In this document: positions 16,292 to 24,137 of the stretch, one piece after another
Layout of the letters: each line of letters opens with the position of its first letter
Numbering within the stretch: position 1 is the first letter of the stretch
Assembly (NCBI GenBank): GCA_017619275.1
Contig: JAFZSR010000099.1
Location: 1-41,790 of the forward strand
DNA: 41,790 bases
Direction: 5' to 3'
Source of the DNA: Prevotella sp.
GTDB lineage: Bacteria > Bacteroidota > Bacteroidia > Bacteroidales > Bacteroidaceae
Made by a program: the position numbers and the translations under genes
The notes under the pieces: model-generated
Database searches by the model: none
The model's input: the letters and a program-made list of their open reading frames with translations, nothing else
Told to the model about the DNA's origin: nothing

Positions 16292-16453
16292 TTAGTTAAT
16301 GATTACATTATTATAATAAGCGCGCAGGATACCCTTGTCATCGCGTCTTAGCACTATCTGCCCGGGCATCCATTCGGTGAAGGGCAGCTCGTCCTTGAGG
16401 GGGTAGCAGCGTGTCACTTCGCCCGATTGAATCTCTATCACTGCCAATTTCAT
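16292..16453 (-). CDS. Small protein of 53 residues overlapping the DUF4296 gene
   Basis: The reading MKLAVIEIQSGEVTRCYPL to the end RAYYNNVIIN has codon use like neighbouring genes, with mostly G or C in third positions over the central part, and a plausible compact fold. An in-frame ATG at 16513 would add 20 residues (MKTIRRVACHEIASTEENLS) but that part has poorer codon use. The ORF overlaps the last 116 bp of the DUF4296 gene in another frame, which is unusual. The family is not recognised. It could have its own translation start, coupled to DUF4296 translation. Confidence 0.6.
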   Translation of the reverse strand: MKLAVIEIQSGEVTRCYPLKDELPFTEWMPGQIVLRRDDKGILRAYYNNVIIN

Positions 16454-17285
16454 CGATAGGTTTTCCTCCGTCGATGCTATCTCGTGGCAGGCTACTCGGC
16501 GTATAGTTTTCATCTTTGGTGTGGAAGCGTATCAGTTGAACATTATTCAGGAAGAGAAGCCGTGTGGAGGGCGACACCTCAAATCCACCGTTGAGGTAGA
16601 AGAATCCCTTCACCGTCTTGATGCGGCGCAGCGAGTCTTCAGGTACTCGCAGCTGGCTCACGCCCGATGTCGAGAAATGCAGGTTGCGGGCCACCACCGT
16701 GTCGCCATAGTCCACGGCTATGTAGAGCATTCCCCCTTTCTCTCCAGTCTGGTACATGTAGTCGCTCTGGAACATCATCATCATCTGGTCGCCAAAGCGA
16801 TAGGTGGAGTCGGCGTCGATGTTGAACTCCCATCGGTTGTAGGGTGGGGTGGGCGTCAGGATGGCGGTGGAGCGGTCGGCCCAAACGTTGGCCGTGTCGC
16901 CATTTGCGTTCAGCTGGGCATATTTGCCTATCTCTCCCTCTGATGCGCCCAAGGCCAACGCCTGTTCCTCGATGCGTTCCGACACGCGTTCAAAGATGTC
17001 GGCAAAGCGGTCGGCGCGTGTATAGTAGTACACCAGCGACGAATCCAGCTCGGCCTGTGTCAGTCCATGTTTCTTCAGAACAGCCTCGATGTAGAGTGCC
17101 GTGTTGTATTCGCGATTCTTGTTGGCATTTCCATCCTCCTGTGCCATCGCTCGCGCCATGTAGTAGTCCACCAGTATGTCCTCCATCTCGCCAGGCTGTA
17201 TGTATTGGCTTGGTGTGCCAGGCTTGCAGGCCGCCAGCAGCAGCATGCCCGCCACGATGCAAGAGGAGTATAGGTGTCTATTCAC
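16338..17285 (-). CDS. DUF4296 domain lipoprotein
   Basis: A 315-residue protein starting at GTG 17285, which overlaps the lspA stop by 8 bp (GTGAATAG). The signal VNRHLYSSCIVAGMLLLAAC ends in a lipobox with Cys20. Residues about 25-115 form the DUF4296 helical domain (MEDILVDYYMARAMAQED, VLKKHGLTQAELDSSLVYYY). A larger beta-rich part follows (YIAVDYGDTVVARNLHF). The last 38 or so residues (from IGSDRDSIGRSD) are read through the small overlapping ORF and look like out-of-frame sequence. The true ancestral stop may have been lost. Function unknown; processing by the neighbouring LspA would be expected. Confidence 0.75.
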   Translation of the reverse strand: MNRHLYSSCIVAGMLLLAACKPGTPSQYIQPGEMEDILVDYYMARAMAQEDGNANKNREYNTALYIEAVLKKHGLTQAELDSSLVYYYTRADRFADIFERVSERIEEQALALGASEGEIGKYAQLNANGDTANVWADRSTAILTPTPPYNRWEFNIDADSTYRFGDQMMMMFQSDYMYQTGEKGGMLYIAVDYGDTVVARNLHFSTSGVSQLRVPEDSLRRIKTVKGFFYLNGGFEVSPSTRLLFLNNVQLIRFHTKDENYTPSSLPRDSIDGGKPIDEIGSDRDSIGRSDTLLPPQGRAALHRMDARADSAKTR

Positions 17286-17913
17286 GCTTGAACGAAATGC
17301 TTGCCAGTTCTTTCCTGTAGAAGAGCAGTAGTGCCACCACGCCCACCGAAATGCTCGAGTCGGCGAAGTTGAACACAGGGCTGAAGAACACAAATTCCTC
17401 GCCGCCCCAGAAGGGCATCCAATCGGGCCAGGTGGTGTGGATGATGGGGAAGTAGAACATGTCGACCACCTTGCCCATCAGCAGGGGGGCGTAGCCGTTG
17501 CCCAGTCCCACCCATTGGCTGACGTGTTGTGCCGTGGAGGCCTCGAAGCCCAGCCCGTAGAACAGGCAGTCAATCAAGTTGCCTGCTGCGCCCGCCAGCA
17601 CCATTGCTAGGCATACGATGTAGCCCCAGCGTGCCTTGTGTGTCGATTGTTTCCAGATATACCAGCAGAGGAATGCGATGGCCACCACTCGAAATAGCGA
17701 CAGGACCAGCTTCGACCCTATCTGCATGCCCCAAGCCATGCCGCTGTTCTCGATGAACGAGATGTAGAACCAGTCGGTGACGCGTATGCTCTCGTGCAGC
17801 GTCATGCTGGTCTTCACCTCCACCTTGATCAGCTGGTCGATAAGCAGGATGGCAATCACTATTAGTGCTGCCACGCGCCCACGGGTGAAAATCTTGTTAC
17901 CCAACATTCTCAC
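17278..17913 (-). CDS. lspA: Lipoprotein signal peptidase (signal peptidase II)
   Basis: A 211-residue aspartic protease of the inner membrane that cuts prolipoproteins before the lipidated Cys. Four membrane helices are visible. The conserved FIENSGMAWGM stretch is at 53-63. The catalytic aspartates are in AGAAGNLIDCLFYG (D115) and VFNFADSSISVG (D185). It is longer than the E. coli enzyme because of an insert between the two aspartates (about residues 121-180), as in other Bacteroidota. In GNLIDC the usual Arg after Asp is replaced by Cys. The start overlaps the DksA-like stop (ATGA), and M3 is an alternative start. Confidence 0.93.
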   Translation of the reverse strand: MRMLGNKIFTRGRVAALIVIAILLIDQLIKVEVKTSMTLHESIRVTDWFYISFIENSGMAWGMQIGSKLVLSLFRVVAIAFLCWYIWKQSTHKARWGYIVCLAMVLAGAAGNLIDCLFYGLGFEASTAQHVSQWVGLGNGYAPLLMGKVVDMFYFPIIHTTWPDWMPFWGGEEFVFFSPVFNFADSSISVGVVALLLFYRKELASISFKRE

Positions 17914-18296
17914 CTGCGCTTTTTCTCCATCTCTTTCGATTCCACGCTCAGGGTGGCGTGGGGCACGGCGCGCAGCCGCTCGGCGGGAATCAGCTTGCCC
18001 GTGATGCGGTCGATGCCATATGTTTTGTTGTCTATGCGCACCAGTGCGGCTTGCAGGCCTTGGATAAACTTCTGCTGTCGCGAGGCAAACTTCATCAGAT
18101 CCTCTTTCGATTGGGCTTCGCTGCCTTCTTCCAGCGCCTTGTAGGTGGGCGACGTGTCGTCCACGTCGTTACTGTCGCGGTTGGTCAGCGAGTCCATCAT
18201 TTGGTCGTAGTCGCGCTTGGCCAGAGCCAGCTTTTCGAGTATGATACCGCGGAACTCCTCGAGTTCCTCGTCGGTGTAGCGTGTCTTTTCTGCCAT
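17910..18296 (-). CDS. TraR/DksA-family protein lacking zinc-finger cysteines
   Basis: A 128-residue DksA-like protein. The long N-terminal coiled coil (RYTDEELEEFRGIILEKLALAKRDYDQM) is followed by a globular end with TYGIDRITGKLIPAERLRAVPHATLSVE. The fold words ITGKLIPAERLRAVPHAT are strongly conserved in the family, but all zinc-ligand cysteines are absent; the usual YGxC position is Asp. No Cys occurs anywhere in the protein. Members of this family bind the RNA polymerase secondary channel. It is the first gene of the lspA operon, an arrangement seen in Bacteroidota. Confidence 0.9.
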   Translation of the reverse strand: MAEKTRYTDEELEEFRGIILEKLALAKRDYDQMMDSLTNRDSNDVDDTSPTYKALEEGSEAQSKEDLMKFASRQQKFIQGLQAALVRIDNKTYGIDRITGKLIPAERLRAVPHATLSVESKEMEKKRR

Positions 18297-18337
18297 AAAT
18301 TCTATTCCAGTTTATTGATGTTGTTGTTTTGAAGGTG

Positions 18338-18345
18338 CAAAATTA
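18338..18345 (-). promoter_or_regulatory. -7 box (TAATTTTG) for the dksA-like/lspA operon
   Basis: TAATTTTG on the minus strand lies 42-49 nt before the ATG at 18296. No -33 TTG is seen at 20 nt, so only the -7 element supports it. Confidence 0.5.
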
Positions 18346-18400
18346 TAAAAAAAAAGCGAATTACGTTTCTATTAGGGCGAAAAAATTTAGCACAATAGTA

Positions 18401-19249
18401 CTATTCTGCCAGTCGGATTACGCGAATGCCTATGCAGCTGCTGCGGCGTTCCAAATATCTGCGCACGCTGCCTGTCTCCTCCGTAACCTTCTTGCGGAGG
18501 CTCGATGCGTGGATCATGTGCAGTCCGCTATCGTGCCACACAGCCAGTGCCAGATGTGTCACGTCAAGCCCTGGCTTATTGGTGACGAAGGCAATGATGT
18601 CGCCGTCGTGCACTGCCTGTCGCATCTCCTCGCTGTCGACCACCTGCTTGGTGGGGATGTATCGGAACTGCATGCCGCTGAGCTGCTTTTCCTGCCTGAC
18701 AATGGCGGGCACCAGTTCAGGATGGAGTTTCAGGGGGAGATAGTCGTTGGTGTGTTTCGACATGTAGTTCACCTTCACCGTTTGTATGCCGGTGAAGGGC
18801 GGGTTGGGCTGGCGTACCTCAGTGACAATGCCAAGGCGACTGTTGTCGCGTATCCAGTCGCTGAAGTAGTGTTTGCGGCTGGTATAGCCGTCGCAGATGC
18901 CGTCCCAGTAGCGTATGCGTTGCAGCTGTGCCACCAGCTGGCCAAAGGTGGTCTCGCCATGTCGGGCGCACAGCGTCAGTGCAGCCACTAGTTCGACGAA
19001 GGTGGTACAATCATGCTGGCGGGTGTTGATGACCATTTGTTCCTCATCGGGGAAAATTTCGGGCATGTGTGCCACGCAGTAGCGACCGTAGAAGCGGCGC
19101 GCATAATACAGCATATCGGTTTTCCCCTCTTTTAGCAGCTCTTCTATGAATGTGCTGTCGATGGCCTCGTAGTGGCAGCGTACCTGTGCCTTCGCCCCAG
19201 TGGTGGGAAGAAAAATGCAAACGAGGACGATGAATAATAACTGTCTCAT
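18401..19249 (-). CDS. DUF1460 family exported amidase-like protein
   Basis: A 282-residue protein with signal peptide MRQLLFIVLVCIFLPTTGAKA. The family is NlpC/P60-like and has been linked to N-acetylmuramoyl-L-alanine amidase activity. The likely catalytic Cys is C81 in RQHDCTTFVELVAAL, and a conserved His is in DVTHLALAVWH. Other typical parts are GRYCVAHMPEIFPDEEQMVIN, RIRYWDGICDGYTSRKHYFSDWI and DGDIIAFVTNKPGLDVTH. The start at 19249 was chosen over an upstream in-frame ATG because of the signal peptide and promoter. It is probably monocistronic. Role: cleavage of the peptide stem in peptidoglycan. Confidence 0.86.
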   Translation of the reverse strand: MRQLLFIVLVCIFLPTTGAKAQVRCHYEAIDSTFIEELLKEGKTDMLYYARRFYGRYCVAHMPEIFPDEEQMVINTRQHDCTTFVELVAALTLCARHGETTFGQLVAQLQRIRYWDGICDGYTSRKHYFSDWIRDNSRLGIVTEVRQPNPPFTGIQTVKVNYMSKHTNDYLPLKLHPELVPAIVRQEKQLSGMQFRYIPTKQVVDSEEMRQAVHDGDIIAFVTNKPGLDVTHLALAVWHDSGLHMIHASSLRKKVTEETGSVRRYLERRSSCIGIRVIRLAE

Positions 19250-19272
19250 AAGAATCGTTTTGAAATTGAGCG

Positions 19273-19280
19273 CAAAGATA
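19273..19280 (-). promoter_or_regulatory. -7 box (TATCTTTG) for the DUF1460 gene
   Basis: TATCTTTG on the minus strand, 24-31 nt before the ATG at 19249. A TTG lies 23 nt upstream, slightly farther than the 20 nt seen at other promoters here. Confidence 0.58.
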
Positions 19281-19342
19281 CAAAAAACCATCATCATTTC
19301 TTGCAATATGCCCCCTTTTAACATAGTTTAATTGGAGTGCCA

Positions 19343-19440
19343 AAAAAATCTCGTACGAGATTTTTTCAAAAGTCGTTTACTTTTTTCAAAAAGTCGTTAC
19401 CAAAATTTCAAGAAGCGTTACCTGTTTTTTGGAGGGCGCC
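19343..19440. repeat. AT-rich CGTACG palindrome with 21-bp-spaced words, copy 2
   Basis: The palindrome A6-TCTCGTACGAGA-T6 occupies 19343-19366 and is identical to copies 1 and 4. The words CGTTTAC, CGTTACC and CGTTACC begin at 19374, 19395 and 19416, again 21 bp apart and at the same offset from the palindrome. A GGGCGCC word follows at 19434-19440. The block lies between the DUF4421 stop and the DUF1460 promoter. Confidence 0.85.
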
Positions 19441-19492
19441 AAAATAGTGCTGTTCGGGCTTCTCAATACTCATTAGAAATACCCCCCAGCAA

Positions 19493-20575
19493 TTAGCGGT
19501 ATCTGCGTTTCAGCCCGAAGTTATAGCCCACGTAGATGTTCATGGAGCCGAAAGTGTTGTTGGCGCGGAAACGCGACTTGCGGTAGTTGTTGGTGTGAAC
19601 GATGAAGCTGGCGCCTGTGTACCATCGCATGTTGTTGTAGACGACGCCGAAGCGGCCGATGCCGTCGAGGTTGACATTCTCGAAGCTGAAACCCTGCAGC
19701 TCGCTGCCCGCCGCATCGCCCGTGCTCTTCTTGTAGGCCAGGGCAAGTTGTCCGCTGGCGGCGAGCAGCCAGTGGTGGGGCAGCACCCAGTTGTAGGCAT
19801 AGCCCCCCGAGATGCTGAAGTTGTTGTAGTTCACGTTGCGTATCATCAGTCCTGAGTCGAGGGGGACGCTGCCGGTGCCCATGCGGCGGTTGATGAGTCG
19901 TTGCAGTTTTTCGTGATCCACGTCGAGCGAATTCTTCGTGTAGCCCAGTCCTGCCATCCACGAGCCGCAGCTCACTTTCTGCAGCGTGCTCTGGCTGAAG
20001 GCGGCGGGGTAGGAGAAGCGGCCGTGGTTGAAGATGTAGTAGGCGTTGAAGCCCGTGATGCCCGCCTTCACACCGCTGAAGGGCTGCCCCTCGAGCCTCG
20101 ACGTGTTGACGCCCTCGCCCAGTTGGGCGTCGCGCAGCTTGTAGTCGTTGCCCGTGCGGCGATAGAAGATGTCGATACCTATCTGCGAGCTGTAGATGCT
20201 CAGGTCGAGTTGCTGCTTGATGCGCTGCAGGTTGATGTCCCCCAGCTCGAAGGTATAGCCCAAGAAGAACCATTTCCAGGCGAAGTAGGGGCCGAGGCGC
20301 AGGTTCATGTCGGGCGAGAAGGTGATGGACTGCGCGTTTGGCGCTGCCGAGCTCAGGGTGTAGATGTCGTAGTTGTTGGTGGCCTGCAGCATCACGGTGA
20401 AGATGTAGTGCTGCGGCTCAATGAAGGTGGTGTCCAGACGGTCGAAGCCGCGCACCGTGCGGCGCAGCGGCGTCATCTTGTGGCGGTGGGGGATGGTGTC
20501 TGGCTCCGTCGTCCTTTGCGCCCATACTGGGATAATGGAGAAATGAAAAATGAATAATGACAGCGCCAACCACAT
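19493..20575 (-). CDS. DUF4421 family outer-membrane beta-barrel protein
   Basis: A 360-residue exported protein. The start at 20575 gives the signal peptide MWLALSLFIFHFSIIPVWAQ; a longer in-frame reading to 20668 passes through an inverted repeat and is rejected. The mature part has RGFDRLDTTFIEPQHYIFTVMLQ, NAQSITFSPDMNLRLGPYFAWKWFFLGYTFEL and many alternating aromatic strands, ending MNIYVGYNFGLKRRYR. This agrees with DUF4421, a presumed outer-membrane barrel of unknown role. It lies downstream of the Gfo/Idh gene on the same strand. Confidence 0.77.
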   Translation of the reverse strand: MWLALSLFIFHFSIIPVWAQRTTEPDTIPHRHKMTPLRRTVRGFDRLDTTFIEPQHYIFTVMLQATNNYDIYTLSSAAPNAQSITFSPDMNLRLGPYFAWKWFFLGYTFELGDINLQRIKQQLDLSIYSSQIGIDIFYRRTGNDYKLRDAQLGEGVNTSRLEGQPFSGVKAGITGFNAYYIFNHGRFSYPAAFSQSTLQKVSCGSWMAGLGYTKNSLDVDHEKLQRLINRRMGTGSVPLDSGLMIRNVNYNNFSISGGYAYNWVLPHHWLLAASGQLALAYKKSTGDAAGSELQGFSFENVNLDGIGRFGVVYNNMRWYTGASFIVHTNNYRKSRFRANNTFGSMNIYVGYNFGLKRRYR

Positions 20576-20681
20576 GATGTACGGAAGGACCTTGTGTCCG
20601 TCCGCGTGGGCATGTCGTTTGCGGACAGACACAAGGTCCGTCCCTATCGTAAACCGATTACTAGTCATTTTTCATTTCTCC
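20537..20681. repeat. Nested inverted repeats between the Gfo/Idh and DUF4421 genes
   Basis: Outer arms of 17 bp match perfectly: 20537-20553 (GGAGAAATGAAAAATGA) and 20665-20681. Inner arms of 19 bp match at 18 positions: 20587-20605 (GGACCTTGTGTCCGTCCGC) and 20621-20639, with a 15-nt loop. The left outer arm lies inside the DUF4421 signal-peptide coding region. The inner GGACCTTGTGTC hairpin would form in the leader of DUF4421 mRNA or end the Gfo/Idh transcript. Confidence 0.8.
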
Positions 20682-20686
20682 AGGGC

Positions 20687-21670
20687 TTACAGCTTTCCCA
20701 AGATGCGGTCGAGCACCCAGTTGGTGGGCGTGGCCGACACGCTGGTGCATTTGCATAGGCCAAAGCCCTGCAAGTGCTCGATGACACTCTTGATGATGGG
20801 GAACTGCACATAGGGCGGGTTGGGCACCTCGATGAGCTGCGTACCCTGGCTGGTGTGCAACTCGATGGGGGCGTAGTTGAACACCGAGAAGGCCATCGAC
20901 CCCTGCGTGCCTACAATGAGAATGCGGTCGGTGCGCGCGCTCTCGTGGGCGACAAAGCTCCACGAGCCGCTGCCGGGCACGCCGTTCTCGAACTGGAAGA
21001 CGGCGCTCACCGAGTCCTCGGCTGTGTAGAGGTGTCCGCGGTTGGTGCAGATGCCGTGGGCGTCGAGGATGACGCCGAAGATATGTTGCAGCAGGTCGAG
21101 CTGATGGGGGGCCAGGTCGTAGAAGTAGCCGCCGCCGCTGATGGCGGGCTGTAAGCGCCAGGGCAACGTCTCGGGGTGGGCGTAGTCGAGCTGGCGTGGC
21201 GGCACGGCGAATCTAACCTGAACATTCACCGTCTGGCCGATGACGCCCCGGTCGATGATTTCCTTCACGCGCTGGAAATAGGGCAGATAGCGACGGTAGT
21301 AGGCCACAAAGCAGGGCTGCCCCGTCTGCTCGCTCACATAGTTGATGCGGGCGCAGTCGTCGTAGGTCGATGCCAGGGGCTTCTCCACATAGACGGGCTT
21401 GCCCGCCCTCATGGCCATGATGGCAAAGGTGGCATGGCTCGAGGGTGGCGTGGCCACGTAGACGGCGTTCACCTCGGGGTCGAGGATGAGCTGCTGGGCG
21501 TCAGTGTACCAGCGGGGCACACCGTGGCGCTCGGCGTAGGAGCGGGCTTTCTCCTCGGTGCGGCTCATCACCGCCACCACGCTGCTGCCGTCCACCTCAC
21601 TAAAGGCGGGGCCGCTCTTCTTCTCGCACACCTCGCCACAGCCAATAAATCCCCATTTCAGAAGCTTCAT
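20687..21670 (-). CDS. Gfo/Idh/MocA family NAD(P)-dependent oxidoreductase
   Basis: A 327-residue two-domain oxidoreductase of unassigned substrate, probably a sugar or polyol derivative. The Rossmann part begins MKLLKWGFIGCGEVCEKKSGPAF, and the conserved EKP triplet is at 96-98 (YVEKPLAST). The C-terminal sheet domain contains SGGGYFYDLAPHQLDLLQHIFG, with the family Asp/His positions. The start at 21670 was chosen because the longer reading runs back through the divergent promoter. It is transcribed from the left half of the 27-bp inverted repeat at 21692-21761. Confidence 0.9.
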   Translation of the reverse strand: MKLLKWGFIGCGEVCEKKSGPAFSEVDGSSVVAVMSRTEEKARSYAERHGVPRWYTDAQQLILDPEVNAVYVATPPSSHATFAIMAMRAGKPVYVEKPLASTYDDCARINYVSEQTGQPCFVAYYRRYLPYFQRVKEIIDRGVIGQTVNVQVRFAVPPRQLDYAHPETLPWRLQPAISGGGYFYDLAPHQLDLLQHIFGVILDAHGICTNRGHLYTAEDSVSAVFQFENGVPGSGSWSFVAHESARTDRILIVGTQGSMAFSVFNYAPIELHTSQGTQLIEVPNPPYVQFPIIKSVIEHLQGFGLCKCTSVSATPTNWVLDRILGKL

Positions 21671-21691
21671 GTTTTCCGTTTTTCGTTTTTC

Positions 21692-21761
21692 GCGTGCAAA
21701 GGTACGAAAAAAAGTTAGTAGGAGGGAGTTTCTCCTAACTTTTTTTCGTACCTTTGCACGC
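21692..21761. promoter_or_regulatory. Mirror-image divergent promoter in a 27-bp perfect inverted repeat
   Basis: Arms 21692-21718 and 21735-21761 are perfect reverse complements over 27 bp, separated by 16 nt. Each arm holds TACCTTTGCACGC: on the minus strand the -7 box is 21704-21697 (for the oxidoreductase), and on the plus strand 21749-21756 (for the membrane protein at 21776). Both promoters therefore share the same sequence from upstream of the -7 box past the expected start site. Confidence 0.85.
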
Positions 21762-21775
21762 AAATTTCAGTTGTT

Positions 21776-22513
21776 ATGGAAAAGAAGAACGAACTCTCAG
21801 CACACCGCGCACGCAGTATTCAGGCTGTCTTAGGCGACGGCTTTCGGCTCTACATACAGAACTTTTGGCGACTGGTGCGCTCGTCGTGGATTCAGGCCAT
21901 CATCTACGCCCTTGTGTTCGGCGCCGCCTACACTTGCTTCTTCATGCTTCTGCTGCCCCGTCTGTTAGGGTCGGAGGTTAGCGGTCTGGCGTCGGTTGTC
22001 TGTTGGCCATTGATTATCGTCTGTTGTCTATTGGCGGCCATTCTCTTCGCCTTTGCTGGGGGCTTCGCACCCCTGAAGGAGCACTGGCTCTCGGGTGCCA
22101 TCAGTCGCCCCGCCCGTTGGTGGGGGCGCTGGCCGTGGCGGCTCACCGTCAGAGGCCTGGCACGACTGCCCCACATGCTTTGGACGGTCATACGCCGCAA
22201 GCAGTTGGGAAGCCTTATCACCGTGTCGCTCATCTTGTTTCTGGTTGTGCTGGTGCTCACTGTCATCCTGCAGTTGCCCGCTGTCATCTTAGGCTTGGCC
22301 AATGTTGAGGCGCAGGTGGGACTGGCTGCAGGCGATGCGGTCGACATGCCCGAGAACCTGTGCGTGCTCAATGTCGCCACCTTCTCCGTCTGCTCGTTCT
22401 TGCAGGTCTATATCCATCTGGGCACTCTCTTCCCCCTCTACTACATCTGGCGCAACGCCGTTAATGGCCTAAGGAGCGAAGGTACAAAAGGAACTGACTC
22501 CCAAAACTCCTAA
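21776..22513 (+). CDS. Polytopic membrane protein of unknown function
   Basis: A 245-residue protein with about five to six hydrophobic helices (SSWIQAIIYALVFGAAYTCF, WPLIIVCCLLAAILFAFAGG, LITVSLILFLVVLVLTVIL and others) and an Arg/Trp-rich cytoplasmic loop (SRPARWWGRWPWRLTVRGLAR). The N-terminus AHRARSIQAVLGDGFRLYIQNFWRL is amphipathic. The family is not recognised. The start follows the plus-strand half of the inverted promoter by 20 nt. hisB follows 51 bp after the stop and may be co-transcribed. Confidence 0.75.
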   Translation: MEKKNELSAHRARSIQAVLGDGFRLYIQNFWRLVRSSWIQAIIYALVFGAAYTCFFMLLLPRLLGSEVSGLASVVCWPLIIVCCLLAAILFAFAGGFAPLKEHWLSGAISRPARWWGRWPWRLTVRGLARLPHMLWTVIRRKQLGSLITVSLILFLVVLVLTVILQLPAVILGLANVEAQVGLAAGDAVDMPENLCVLNVATFSVCSFLQVYIHLGTLFPLYYIWRNAVNGLRSEGTKGTDSQNS

Positions 22514-22564
22514 ACTCCTTAGAATACAAAACCCATTTAGAAAAACTCCGTAGAAAAACAAGCG

Positions 22565-23638
22565 ATGAAACAGCGCATACTTTTTATCGACCGCGACGGT
22601 ACGCTGGTTGAAGAGCCTTTCGACGAGCAGGTGGATGCTATCGAGAAGATTCGTTTCAAGCCCGGCGTGTTCCGCTGGCTGGGACTGATAGCCGAGCGTA
22701 CCGACTATCGGCTGGTGATGGTGAGCAATCAGGACGGTCTGGGCACCGACTCTTTCCCCGAGGACACCTTCTGGCCCGCCCACAACTTCATCCTCGATGC
22801 TCTGCGCGGCGAGGGAATCGAGTTCGACGACATCCTCGTCGACCCACACTTCCCCGAAGACAATGCCCCCACACGCAAGCCTGGAACGGGGCTAGTGCAG
22901 AAGTATATCGACGACACGGAACACTACGACATTGCGGGCAGCTACGTCATCGGCGACCGCGACACCGACCGTCTCTTTGCCCAGAACATCGGATGCAAGG
23001 CCCTTATCTTAGACCAGCAAACGATGTGGCAGCAGGTGGCCGAAACCGTCATCGACGGTGAGCGCCGAGCCAGCGTGCGCCGTACCACCAAGGAGACCGA
23101 CATCCAGGTAGAGCTGGCCTTGGACGGGCAGGGCACCTGCCACATCGACACCGGGCTGGGGTTCTTCGACCACATGCTGGAGCAGATAGGTCGTCATGGT
23201 GGCATCGACCTCGACATCCATGTGAAGGGTGATTTGAACGTGGACGAGCACCACACTATCGAGGACACCGCCCTCGCCTTGGGCGACTGTCTGCGCCAGG
23301 CCTTGGGCAGCAAGCGCGGTATCGAGCGCTACGGATTCTCATTGCCTATGGATGACTGTCAGGCCACCGTCAGCCTCGACTTCGGAGGCCGTCCGTGGTT
23401 GGTTTGGCAAGCAGAGTTCCACCGTGAGAAGATTGGCGACGTGCCCACCGAGATGTTCCTGCACTTCTTCAAGAGCCTGAGCGATGCCGCCCTGATGAAC
23501 CTCTACATCCACGCCGAGGGCCAGAACGAGCATCACAAGATTGAGGCCATCTTCAAGGCGCTGGCGCGCAGTCTGCGTCAGGCTGTCCGTCGCGATGTTT
23601 TCCGCTATCAGCTGCCCAGCACCAAAGGGGTGTTATAG
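22565..23638 (+). CDS. hisB: Bifunctional histidinol-phosphatase / imidazoleglycerol-phosphate dehydratase
   Basis: A 357-residue fusion for steps 6 and 8 of histidine biosynthesis. Residues 1-165 are a HAD phosphatase: [13 protein letters not shown] with the nucleophile D9 and D11, [15 protein letters not shown], and [10 protein letters not shown]. The zinc-loop Cys residues found in E. coli HisB-N are not obvious; the corresponding part reads [18 protein letters not shown]. Residues 170-357 are the dehydratase: [34 protein letters not shown] and the final [20 protein letters not shown] carry the metal-binding histidines. No other his gene is present in the window. It converges on rlmH with a 6-bp gap. 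Confidence 0.95.
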   Translation: MKQRILFIDRDGTLVEEPFDEQVDAIEKIRFKPGVFRWLGLIAERTDYRLVMVSNQDGLGTDSFPEDTFWPAHNFILDALRGEGIEFDDILVDPHFPEDNAPTRKPGTGLVQKYIDDTEHYDIAGSYVIGDRDTDRLFAQNIGCKALILDQQTMWQQVAETVIDGERRASVRRTTKETDIQVELALDGQGTCHIDTGLGFFDHMLEQIGRHGGIDLDIHVKGDLNVDEHHTIEDTALALGDCLRQALGSKRGIERYGFSLPMDDCQATVSLDFGGRPWLVWQAEFHREKIGDVPTEMFLHFFKSLSDAALMNLYIHAEGQNEHHKIEAIFKALARSLRQAVRRDVFRYQLPSTKGVL

Positions 23639-23644
23639 TTAAAT

Positions 23645-24115
23645 TTATTCGTGGTGATAAGGCTCGCCTTTGATGATGGTGCAGGCGCGATAGAGTTGTT
23701 CGACGAAAACCAGCCGAACCATTTGGTGCGAGAATGTAAGGCGCGACAACGATAATTGCTCGTTGGCTCGCGCATATACCTGAGGGGAAAAGCCGTAGGG
23801 GCCACCGATGACAAATACAAGGCGGCGCGCTACGGCTTGTTTCTTTTGCAACCATGCTGCCAGCTCCATGCTGCGCAGCTCGATGCCATGCTCGTCGAGC
23901 AGCACCACTACGTCGCTGGGCTGCAGCTGGCGCAAAATCAGTTCGCCTTCGGCTTGCTTCTGCTGGTCTTCCGAAAGCTTTTTAGTGTTTTTCAATTCGG
24001 GAATTACCGTCAGCTCAAAGGGCATGTAGTGACCGATGCGCTCGGCATAGTCGTTGATGCCCGCCAAGAAATGCTTGTTGGCCGTGCGGCCCACCATCAA
24101 TAATTCGGTCTTCAT
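23645..24115 (-). CDS. rlmH: 23S rRNA (pseudouridine(1915)-N(3))-methyltransferase
   Basis: A 156-residue SPOUT methyltransferase that acts on the assembled ribosome at position 1915 of 23S rRNA. Family words are visible in order: DYAERIGHYMPFELTVIPE, LLDEHGIELRSMELAAWL, LVFVIGGPYGFSPQVYARA with the SAM-binding knot, and SLSRLTFSHQMVRLVFVEQLYRA with the C-terminal signature. Length is exactly typical (about 155-160). It ends 6 bp from hisB in convergent orientation, with no visible terminator between them. Confidence 0.96.
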   Translation of the reverse strand: MKTELLMVGRTANKHFLAGINDYAERIGHYMPFELTVIPELKNTKKLSEDQQKQAEGELILRQLQPSDVVVLLDEHGIELRSMELAAWLQKKQAVARRLVFVIGGPYGFSPQVYARANEQLSLSRLTFSHQMVRLVFVEQLYRACTIIKGEPYHHE

Positions 24116-24137
24116 GCTAATTCCCAGTTCCGAATAA

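Noticed and set aside
20576-20668. Longer start for the DUF4421 protein
   Set aside because: It translates the inverted repeat and removes the signal peptide from the N-terminus.
21671-21763. N-terminal extension of the oxidoreductase (MRAKVRKKVRR...)
   Set aside because: It is read through the divergent promoter arms and precedes the -7 box; the Rossmann domain starts correctly at 21670.
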